A model generated the notes under the pieces. That model had not been told where the DNA came from, did no database searches, and was given only the letters and a program-made list of their open reading frames with translations. From positions 1-54,267 of the forward strand of contig JAHEMN010000008.1 of the NCBI GenBank assembly GCA_024643645.1: a stretch of 54,267 nucleotides of DNA, written 5' to 3'. Positions 17,331 through 25,113 of this stretch are shown here, piece by piece; positions within the stretch are counted from its first letter, which is position 1, and each line of letters starts with the position of its first letter. The translations under genes and the position numbers were made by a program. The DNA is from Chitinophagaceae bacterium (GTDB taxonomy: Bacteria > Bacteroidota > Bacteroidia > Chitinophagales > Chitinophagaceae).

Positions 17331-17966
17331 ATGAAATCATACGAATTACTTCTGGAATATAATAAAAAATGGGCTGCAGATAAAACAATCCATGACCCAA
17401 CATTTTTTCAACAACTTAAAGATGTACAAACCCCTGAATTTCTCTGGATAGGCTGTAGTGACAGCAGAGTACCTCCAAATGAAATTACTCAAACCAAACC
17501 CGGAGAAATATTCATACATAGAAATGTTGCCAATCTTGTTATAAATACAGATGTAAATGTTTTAAGTGTATTAGATTATGCCGTTAACCATTTAAAAATA
17601 AAACATGTAATTGTTTGTGGGCATTACGGATGTGGGGGCGTAAAAGCAGCACTCACCAATAATGATTTTAAATATGTTTTAAATATGTGGCTTCGTAATA
17701 TTAAAGACATACATCGCATTCATCGCAATGAGCTTGACTCAATAACTGATGAAGAAGCAAAAGTTGACCGGCTGGTTGAACTGAATGTTCAGGAACAAGT
17801 TTTAAACCTGGCAAAGAGCTCAATTATACAAAGGGCATGGAAAGAAGACAAACGACCAGATCTACATGGTTGGGTATATGGTTTAAAAAATGGCGTAATT
17901 AATCCTGTATTTGAAATGAAAGCAGGAACACACATCGATCCTATATATGAATTTGAAAATTTATAA
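17331..17966 (+). CDS. Beta-class carbonic anhydrase
   Basis: A 211-residue zinc enzyme interconverting CO2 and bicarbonate in the cytoplasm. The zinc ligands and dyad are all visible: Cys42 and Asp44-Ser-Arg in GCSDSRVPPNE, and His98 and Cys101 in GHYGCGG. Length and the C-terminal HGWVYGLKNGVI segment match the E. coli Can type. It is convergent with a SulP anion transporter; the two share a bidirectional terminator and there are only 33 bases between stop codons. Carbonic anhydrase genes are known next to or fused with SulP carriers, so supply or removal of bicarbonate is a plausible joint role. Confidence 0.96.
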   Translation: MKSYELLLEYNKKWAADKTIHDPTFFQQLKDVQTPEFLWIGCSDSRVPPNEITQTKPGEIFIHRNVANLVINTDVNVLSVLDYAVNHLKIKHVIVCGHYGCGGVKAALTNNDFKYVLNMWLRNIKDIHRIHRNELDSITDEEAKVDRLVELNVQEQVLNLAKSSIIQRAWKEDKRPDLHGWVYGLKNGVINPVFEMKAGTHIDPIYEFENL

Positions 17967-17970
17967 ATTA

Positions 17971-17999
17971 AAAAGCCTGCTGAAATCAGCAGGCTTTTT
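17971..17999. terminator. Bidirectional terminator between carbonic anhydrase and SulP genes
   Basis: A near-perfect hairpin, AAAAGCCTGCTGA pairing with TCAGCAGGCTTTT, with T runs on the outgoing side of both strands. It fills the space between the two convergent stop codons. Confidence 0.88.
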
Positions 18000-19643
18000 T
18001 TACTTGGTATATTTTTTACTTAACCAACCAATACAATCATTGAATGTTTTAAAAATATTTTCTTTTTCAACCAGACCTGGTATTAGATTAATTCTTTCCA
18101 TTCTCGCTTTCGGTTGAGATTGAAGACCTGTAAACATTACATTTATTTCTCTTTGCTCTAACGATAAGATGGCATCTTCTAATGCATACAAACCGGTTTG
18201 ATCTATGAACGGCACTTTTTCCATCCTGATTATTACATACTTGATATCTTTAACTTTTGCGACCCTATCTGTGAAGCCGGATGCGAATCCAAAAAATAAT
18301 GGTCCGTCAAGATGCTTTACCACAATATTTTTTTCTATGTTATCAGGTATCAATTCATCACTCCATCCTTCTTCCAATCGCAGGTCAACCAGATCCGTCA
18401 CTGTTGTTTTTTCTTCAGCTATCTCACTCATTTTCTTCATGAACATAAAAGCAGCCAATACCATTCCCAATGCAACTGCTACGAGTAGATCAAGAAACAC
18501 TGTTACTAATAAAACAATGATCATAATCACAGCATCTGGCCTTGGAACTTTATTGATATGTCTAAACCCTTTGTAATCGAGGATACCAATACCTACCGTA
18601 ATTAGAATGCCTGCTAAAACAGATTTTGGTATCAATGCCGCATATTTTCCTGCACCAAACAATACGATCATTAATACCAGAGCATGAATGACTCCGGAAA
18701 TTCTGTTTCTTCCTCCGGATCTTATATTCACCAAAGTTCTCATGGTAGCTCCGGCACCCGGCAGACCACCGAATAAAGCTGCAACGGTATTTCCAATTCC
18801 CTGCCCAATCAATTCTTTATTACTGCTATGCTTTGTTTTAGTAACATTGTCTGCCACTACTGATGTAAGTAATGAATCGATAGCACCTAATGCTGCCAGG
18901 GTTACTGCCGCTTCCAATATCATTGTATAAAATCCGGGCTTAATTGAAAGTATTCCATCAATATGAATTGGAGGAAACCCTTGTGGAATATCTCCAATTA
19001 TTGGAACAGATTTATCAAGTATGATACTCAAACCAGTAATAGCCAGCAATGCAACTAATGTACTTGGAACAACTTTAGTGATCCTTGGAAAAATATAAAT
19101 GATCAAAACAGTTAATGTTGCATATAAAATTGCCCAACTATTTATATTACTTAAAGCAGGCACAATTTCCTGAACAACGTCTATCGTAGTCTTTGGTGAT
19201 GACAAACCAATAGCCGGAAATAATTGTAATAAAATAATGATAACGCCAATCCCACTCATAAAACCCGAAATAACCGGATAAGGAATAAATTTAATTAAGG
19301 ATCCCACTTTAAAAACCCCCATTAAAACCTGAAACAACCCAGCTAAAATAAAACTGGCTATAATGGCACCCATAACAGATTCGATGCTTCCGTCTGATGA
19401 GTTACTAAGAAACAATGCAATTGTTGCTGCTGACACAACTGTCATTGGTCCAGTAGGACCACTTATTTGAGAGGGTGTACCCCCAAATATTGCTGCAAAG
19501 AATCCAAGAAATATAGCGCCATATAAACCTGCTGCTGCACCTAATCCCGATTGCACACCGAAAGCTAATGCTAATGGCAGTGCCACTATTCCTGCAGTTA
19601 CACCACCAAAAAAATCACCTTTAGTGAATTTTATTTTTTTCAT
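18000..19643 (-). CDS. SulP-family inorganic anion transporter with STAS domain
   Basis: A 547-residue carrier of the SLC26/SulP family. The membrane part (about residues 10-415) begins with GGVTAGIVALPLALAFGVQS, the usual first-helix signature, and contains GTPSQISGPTGPMTVV (anion-binding helix 3 region) and the conserved NTVAALFGGLPGAGATMRT. A cytoplasmic STAS domain follows (about 430-545), with MEKVPFIDQTGLYALEDAI at the conserved loop. Substrate could be sulfate, bicarbonate or another anion. The convergent carbonic anhydrase gene favours bicarbonate, but that is context only. No sulfate-assimilation genes lie nearby. Confidence 0.93.
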   Translation of the reverse strand: MKKIKFTKGDFFGGVTAGIVALPLALAFGVQSGLGAAAGLYGAIFLGFFAAIFGGTPSQISGPTGPMTVVSAATIALFLSNSSDGSIESVMGAIIASFILAGLFQVLMGVFKVGSLIKFIPYPVISGFMSGIGVIIILLQLFPAIGLSSPKTTIDVVQEIVPALSNINSWAILYATLTVLIIYIFPRITKVVPSTLVALLAITGLSIILDKSVPIIGDIPQGFPPIHIDGILSIKPGFYTMILEAAVTLAALGAIDSLLTSVVADNVTKTKHSSNKELIGQGIGNTVAALFGGLPGAGATMRTLVNIRSGGRNRISGVIHALVLMIVLFGAGKYAALIPKSVLAGILITVGIGILDYKGFRHINKVPRPDAVIMIIVLLVTVFLDLLVAVALGMVLAAFMFMKKMSEIAEEKTTVTDLVDLRLEEGWSDELIPDNIEKNIVVKHLDGPLFFGFASGFTDRVAKVKDIKYVIIRMEKVPFIDQTGLYALEDAILSLEQREINVMFTGLQSQPKARMERINLIPGLVEKENIFKTFNDCIGWLSKKYTK

Positions 19644-19670
19644 TTCAATCTTTTTTTATCAACTGAAAAA

Positions 19671-19689
19671 TCAGCATTGAAATTGCTGA
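19671..19689 (-). terminator. Possible terminator of the small exported-protein gene
   Basis: On the minus strand TCAGCA pairs with TGCTGA across a 7-base loop and is followed by five T. It lies about 27 bases after the stop of the 19716-19997 gene and before the SulP start. The stem is only 6 bp. Confidence 0.4.
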
Positions 19690-19715
19690 AAAACGAACTT
19701 TTAAATTCAATGATA

Positions 19716-19997
19716 TTACCTGGGAGGTAAGTATAGATCAGTAGAAAACCCGGGAGGATAAAATTGAATACACACACAAAAAATATAGCTTGTTATATTA
19801 AAAATAAAGTTGAACTTCTGATCACAACGGGTCTTATCTATATCTGAACTACTTTCATCACTGGCATTTTCTTCTCCGGAATTGGAATCATACGAACACA
19901 GTTCTGTTACTGTAACTGCTTTTTTTAATAAACCTGTTGCCCCGGAATTTTGAGACAAATAGCCTATTAATAATATAAAAATGAAAACCCTTGACAT
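19716..19997 (-). CDS. Small exported hypothetical protein
   Basis: A 93-residue protein upstream of the SulP gene on the same strand. It begins with a signal-like hydrophobic stretch (about residues 3-16), then an acidic Ser/Asp/Glu-rich middle (about 37-56), and a hydrophobic, Cys-containing C-terminal third that ends in a proline-containing tail (YPPGF, then LPP-Arg). The layout and length resemble the 94-residue protein at 11194-11478. A perfect TATATTTG box 12 bases before the ATG and a possible terminator behind it argue for a real, independently transcribed gene. Function unknown. Confidence 0.55.
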   Translation of the reverse strand: MSRVFIFILLIGYLSQNSGATGLLKKAVTVTELCSYDSNSGEENASDESSSDIDKTRCDQKFNFIFNITSYIFCVCIQFYPPGFSTDLYLPPR

Positions 19998-20008
19998 TTT
20001 GTATTAAG

Positions 20009-20016
20009 CAAATATA
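20009..20016 (-). promoter_or_regulatory. Putative -7 promoter box of the small exported-protein gene (TATATTTG)
   Basis: The minus strand reads TATATTTG 11 bases before the base preceding the ATG at 19997, leaving a predicted leader of only about 6 bases. No -33 match. Confidence 0.45.
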
Positions 20017-20076
20017 GATTATTGCTAAGTTTATCCTAAGTATTGAAATTCACTATTTTACAATAAAAGTTTTCTG

Positions 20077-20084
20077 TAGGTTTG
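20077..20084 (+). promoter_or_regulatory. Putative gldA -7 promoter box (TAGGTTTG), nearly abutting the start codon
   Basis: TAGGTTTG ends four bases before the gldA ATG. If used, transcription would begin at or beside the start codon, giving a leaderless or nearly leaderless message. No clear -33 element. Confidence 0.4.
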
Positions 20085-20088
20085 CTAA

Positions 20089-20994
20089 ATGTCGATCGAA
20101 GTAAAAAATCTGCTTAAAACATATGGCGAGCAAAAAGCTGTCAACAATATTTCATTCAAAATAAATAAGGGAGAAATTGTAGGTTTTCTCGGACCTAATG
20201 GCGCCGGCAAATCCACTACCATGAAGATAATAACCGGCTATCTTCCACAAACAAGTGGGGAGGCATTTGTTTGTGGTATCAATGTTGCCGAAGACCCTTT
20301 GGCAACAAAAAAGAAGATTGGTTACTTACCGGAATTAAATGCTTTGTATTATGACATGTTTGTAAAAGAGTATTTGGAATTTATTGCAGCATTACACAAA
20401 ACTCCTGATGCAAAACAAAAGATCTCAAATGTAATAGAGCTTACCGGTTTGACAATTGAAAGCAAAAAGAAAATAGGACAATTATCAAAAGGCTATAAAC
20501 AAAGAGTTGGATTAGCTGCTGCATTGATACATGACCCTGAAGTTTTGATCTTAGATGAACCAACTTCTGGCCTGGATCCGAATCAGATCATTGAAATTCG
20601 GGAAGTAATAAGAAAGCAAGGACAAAATAAAACAGTTTTATTCTCTTCTCATATTCTGCAGGAAGTAGAAGCGATTTGCGACCGTGTTATTATTATTAAT
20701 AAAGGGGAATTGGTAGCAGATGATAAACTAAGTAATCTTCAAATGGGAAATAAGGACCATCATATTGTAATAATAGAGTTTAAAGAAACACTTGATAAAG
20801 AAATATTAACACAAATAAGGGGTGTTTCTGGTATTGAGAATTTACAACCGTCTATTTTCAAACTTAAAACTTCAGACCCGGAATCTGTCAGAAAACAAAT
20901 TCTTGAATTAGCTATAAAAGAAAACCTGAATATTGTTTCCTTACAAAGCGAAAACCAAAGTCTTGAAAGTATATTTAAAGCTTTAACGAATTAA
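20089..20994 (+). CDS. gldA: Gliding-type ABC transporter ATP-binding protein GldA
   Basis: A 301-residue ABC ATPase. Walker A is GPNGAGKST (about residues 35-43), the signature is LSKGYKQRVGLAAAL, Walker B is VLILDEPTSGLDP, and the H-loop is SSHILQEVEAICDR. The N-terminal pattern (MSIEVKNLLKTYGEQKAVNN) and the YLPELNALYYDMFVKEYLEF segment match GldA of the Bacteroidota gliding machinery. In flavobacteria GldA works with the permease GldF and the substrate-binding-like GldG; neither is in this window. A general multidrug-type ABC ATPase is the alternative, but the match to GldA is good. Confidence 0.85.
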   Translation: MSIEVKNLLKTYGEQKAVNNISFKINKGEIVGFLGPNGAGKSTTMKIITGYLPQTSGEAFVCGINVAEDPLATKKKIGYLPELNALYYDMFVKEYLEFIAALHKTPDAKQKISNVIELTGLTIESKKKIGQLSKGYKQRVGLAAALIHDPEVLILDEPTSGLDPNQIIEIREVIRKQGQNKTVLFSSHILQEVEAICDRVIIINKGELVADDKLSNLQMGNKDHHIVIIEFKETLDKEILTQIRGVSGIENLQPSIFKLKTSDPESVRKQILELAIKENLNIVSLQSENQSLESIFKALTN

Positions 20995-21074
20995 AGATTT
21001 ATACTGCATATGTTCCGTTAACTGGAAGATAATATTTTAAATAAACAGAAACTTCAGTATAATAATTACATCTC

Positions 21075-21105
21075 TTTGTTGCAATGTATGAAAACCGTTT
21101 CTTTG
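21075..21105 (+). promoter_or_regulatory. Putative eno promoter (TTTG-N19-TTTCTTTG)
   Basis: A -33-like TTTG (21075-21078) and a -7-like TTTCTTTG (21098-21105, one mismatch to TAnnTTTG) are separated by 19 bases, a usual Bacteroidota spacing. The predicted leader to the ATG at 21160 is about 50 bases. Confidence 0.42.
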
Positions 21106-21126
21106 CAGAACGATTGCTCCCTTTGA

Positions 21127-22449
<1,323 letters not shown>

Positions 22450-22457
22450 ATATTTGG

Positions 22458-22505
22458 CAATTAAGGTTCTTTTAAAATATATAATTGAACCTTAATTGTT
22501 TATTT
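22458..22505 (+). terminator. Terminator after eno
   Basis: A perfect 12-bp inverted repeat (CAATTAAGGTTC and GAACCTTAATTG) with a 17-base loop, followed by a T-rich stretch. Any start for the next gene inside this hairpin, such as the TTG at 22485, is unlikely. Confidence 0.65.
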
Positions 22506-22517
22506 AAATATCCATCC

Positions 22518-22832
22518 ATGAAATTATTAAACCATATTCCGCCCTTTTTAAGAAATAAATACTTCATTTCAGTTGCCATTTTTGGCATTGTTATCATTTT
22601 TTTGGACAAAAACGACTTTTTTACCCAACTTGAAAGAAAAAACGAATTGCGGGAATTAGAACAAAGTAAACAGCATTATACAAAGGAGATAGCTTCAGAA
22701 CGTAAAGAATTAGAGGCACTTAAGAACAATCCGGCCACTCTGGAAAAATATGCAAGAGAAAAATATCTGATGAAAAGAGATAATGAAGAGATTTTTATTG
22801 TACCGGAAAAATCCGATAATTCAAATAATTAG
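22518..22832 (+). CDS. Septum formation initiator, FtsB/DivIC-like
   Basis: A 104-residue bitopic protein from the ATG at 22518. A TTG 33 bases earlier lies inside the eno terminator hairpin and is rejected as a start. It has a short cytoplasmic N-terminus, one transmembrane helix (about residues 15-33), then a coiled coil rich in Glu and Lys (about 38-75) and the family-typical NNPATLEKYAREKYLMKRDN followed by EEIFIV. FtsB/DivIC proteins bridge FtsL and FtsQ in the divisome and help activate septal peptidoglycan synthesis. Placement directly behind eno is familiar from other bacteria, where ftsB follows eno. Confidence 0.87.
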   Translation: MKLLNHIPPFLRNKYFISVAIFGIVIIFLDKNDFFTQLERKNELRELEQSKQHYTKEIASERKELEALKNNPATLEKYAREKYLMKRDNEEIFIVPEKSDNSNN

Positions 22833-22945
22833 GATAACCCACACAATAAGGCAAACCTGTCCCCGTTTATATTACGGACAACTTGAATATCACGACTTTT
22901 AAGGACATTAACATCTTATTTCTGGACAATTTAACGGTTTAGCCA

Positions 22946-23173
22946 ATGGCCAATTTTACACCTGAAGACCTTTTAATGTATTTGTACAAGGAAACTTCTT
23001 CTGAAAGAACAGAAGCTATCGAATCTGCTCTGCAAACAGACTGGACCCTTCGTGAAAAGCTTCATGTACTCTCAGCTTCTATGAAACGCCTTGATAAAAT
23101 GATTGAATCTCCCCGTACTGAAGTTGTATTAAATGTACTAAATCATGCAAGGGAACAAGCAGAAGCAGTTTAG
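22946..23173 (+). CDS. 75-residue hypothetical protein, anti-sigma-like helical pattern
   Basis: A short cytoplasmic protein with no signal or membrane helix. The first 45 residues have the pattern P-E-D-L-Y-L-Y-E-T-S-E-R, then an amphipathic helix and a Trp. This resembles the helical N-terminal domain of anti-sigma proteins without zinc ligands, and loosely the repeats of the 2012-3151 protein. The rest is helical and charged. A good terminator follows 28 bases after the stop. The function is not known; the anti-sigma resemblance is a weak pattern match. Confidence 0.65.
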   Translation: MANFTPEDLLMYLYKETSSERTEAIESALQTDWTLREKLHVLSASMKRLDKMIESPRTEVVLNVLNHAREQAEAV

Positions 23174-23201
23174 GTTTCTGTTTTTTCAATTAAAAAAATT
23201 T

Positions 23202-23233
23202 AAGCATCCTGAATAAATCAGGATGCTTTTTTT
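23202..23233 (+). terminator. Rho-independent terminator after the 75-residue gene
   Basis: An 11-bp perfect stem (AAGCATCCTGA with TCAGGATGCTT) with a 5-base loop and a following run of T. Confidence 0.88.
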
Positions 23234-23298
23234 ATTTTCCTTTTCTTGTTTTTTCTAAATTAGCACCCTACCTATATCTTTCTCATATAACTTGCAGA

Positions 23299-23940
23299 AT
23301 GACACGAAATGAACGATACAAATTCGTTATTGGCTATTTTGAAAAAAATATGCCAGTAGCAGAAACTGAATTAGAGTTCCACGATCCCTACCAATTACTG
23401 GTAGCTGTAATCCTCTCTGCACAATGTACTGACAAGAGAGTAAACATTACAACACCTGCAATTTTTAAAAATTATCCCGATGTATATTCAATGAGTAAAA
23501 CAACATTCGAAAAATTATTTCCACTTATCAAAAGCATTTCTTATCCAAATAATAAAACGAAACACCTGATTGGGATGGCTCAAAAAGTAGTTAATGATTT
23601 TGAAGGGAAAATTCCAATGACAGTAGATGAGTTAATTCAATTGCCGGGTGTGGGAAGAAAGACAGCAAATGTGATTACATCTGTAGTTGACAAGCAGCCC
23701 AACATGGCTGTTGACACACATGTTTTCAGAGTAAGTAAGCGGATAGGATTAGTACCTCAAACAGCATCAACACCTTTAGCAGTAGAAAAAGTATTGATAA
23801 AAAATATTCCAACGCATCTTGTTCATAAAGCACATCACTGGTTAATACTTCATGGTCGTTATATCTGTCTTGCCCGAAATCCAAAATGTTCTGACTGCGG
23901 ATTAAAAATCGCCTGTAAATACTACAATTCGAAAAAATAA
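23299..23940 (+). CDS. nth: Endonuclease III
   Basis: A 213-residue base-excision-repair glycosylase/AP lyase acting on oxidised pyrimidines. The helix-hairpin-helix LPGVGRKTANVI carries the catalytic Lys121, and Asp139 lies in MAVDTHVFRVSKRIG. A complete [4Fe-4S] ligand set is present near the C-terminus: Cys190, Cys197, Cys200 and Cys206 with the C-x6-C-x2-C-x5-C spacing. Length equals the usual ~211. It appears as a single gene between terminators and the following outer-membrane protein. A 6-bp hairpin (23993-24011) lies in the gap behind it without a T run. Confidence 0.97.
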   Translation: MTRNERYKFVIGYFEKNMPVAETELEFHDPYQLLVAVILSAQCTDKRVNITTPAIFKNYPDVYSMSKTTFEKLFPLIKSISYPNNKTKHLIGMAQKVVNDFEGKIPMTVDELIQLPGVGRKTANVITSVVDKQPNMAVDTHVFRVSKRIGLVPQTASTPLAVEKVLIKNIPTHLVHKAHHWLILHGRYICLARNPKCSDCGLKIACKYYNSKK

Positions 23941-24059
23941 TTTATTATTTGTCAGTTTATAAATTTATTTGCATTTATTATGTGATATAACACTGGCTAA
24001 TCAAGAGCCAGCTTATCAAATAAATAATGTAGCTTTTAATAGCAATAAATATTTTCAGG

Positions 24060-24974
24060 ATGAAGAAGTTTTTGTTTTTTATATTTTTCTCATGTTTGAT
24101 TTTTGGCCAAAATTTAAATGCTCAATATTACTATTATAATGACAAGTACTATGAAAGTAATGTAGTACTTGAATTAGGTGCATCGGCCGGAATAATGAAT
24201 GCATTAACAGATCTCGGTGGTAAGAAAGGAGCAGGAAAACCTTTTATAAAAGACCTTCGTTGGGCAACAGCCCGTGCCAGTTATGGCATATATGCAATGG
24301 CTGTATATAAAAACATGATTGGTGTTCGTCTGGAAGGAACATTTGGTGAGATTACTGGTTATGATAGTATATTAAAAGCAGTTTCATCTTCTACTTTTGG
24401 TCGATATGACAGAAACTTAAGTTTCAAAAGTAAAATCAGCGAAATTCAATTAGCAGTAGAGTTTCATCCTTTTGCTTTATTGAATTTTGCTGATGGTCAG
24501 TTTCCCTTTTCTCCATATACAATAGTTGGTATCGGCCGCTATTCATTTGATCCACAGGCAGAGTTGAGGGGTAGATGGTATTCGTTGCAACCTCTTAGCA
24601 CTGAAGGACAAGGGTTTAAAGAATACAGTGATAGAAAACCATATGAACTTAATCAATTCAATATTATTGGCGGACTTGGATTAAGATACGATATCAATTC
24701 AATCATCAATGCAAGAATTGAGTTTGTTCATCGAATATTGGACACTGATTATCTTGATGATGTAAGCACATCATATATCGATCCAAACTTATTTATAAAT
24801 TATCTTCCTTCAAATATGGCTGCCATTGCCCAGCAATTGGCAAATAGAAAAAATGAATTGAACCCCAATGACATGACAAATGTTGGTGACTCTCGGGGTA
24901 ATCCTAAGAAAAATGATGCATTTTTTACTATTCAACTAAAAGTTGGAATAACATTAGGAAGACAAAGAAGATAA
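24060..24974 (+). CDS. Outer-membrane protein (beta-barrel, DUF6089-like)
   Basis: A 304-residue exported protein. The signal peptide (about residues 1-21) ends Asn-Leu-Asn-Ala-Gln. The mature part starts with a Tyr-rich segment, then strands such as VVLELGASAGIMNALTDLGG, YGIYAMAVYKNMIGVRLEGTFGE and ISEIQLAVEFHPFALLNF, ending in FTIQLKVGITLGRQRR. This pattern matches a Bacteroidota barrel family that I associate with DUF6089. Function unknown; the family is often annotated only as outer-membrane protein. The 139 bases after it contain no feature I can support. Confidence 0.72.
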   Translation: MKKFLFFIFFSCLIFGQNLNAQYYYYNDKYYESNVVLELGASAGIMNALTDLGGKKGAGKPFIKDLRWATARASYGIYAMAVYKNMIGVRLEGTFGEITGYDSILKAVSSSTFGRYDRNLSFKSKISEIQLAVEFHPFALLNFADGQFPFSPYTIVGIGRYSFDPQAELRGRWYSLQPLSTEGQGFKEYSDRKPYELNQFNIIGGLGLRYDINSIINARIEFVHRILDTDYLDDVSTSYIDPNLFINYLPSNMAAIAQQLANRKNELNPNDMTNVGDSRGNPKKNDAFFTIQLKVGITLGRQRR

Positions 24975-25113
24975 TATTCGTAGAAGTAAATATTTTATTA
25001 GACTCTTGATATCCATTCAAACCTCTTGATTTAAAAAGCATTATATAAACCTGTTACAAGACCATTGTAATTTGTTAATTTTATAAGAGCTTATCTTCAA
25101 CTCTATTTATATT

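Noticed and set aside
22485-22517. TTG-initiated 11-residue extension of the FtsB/DivIC-like protein
   Set aside because: The TTG lies inside the eno terminator hairpin, and the ATG at 22518 gives a normal family N-terminus.
22876-22928. Three GGACA repeats before the 75-residue gene
   Set aside because: Five-base repeats spaced 27 and 21 bases apart are too short and irregular to call an operator.
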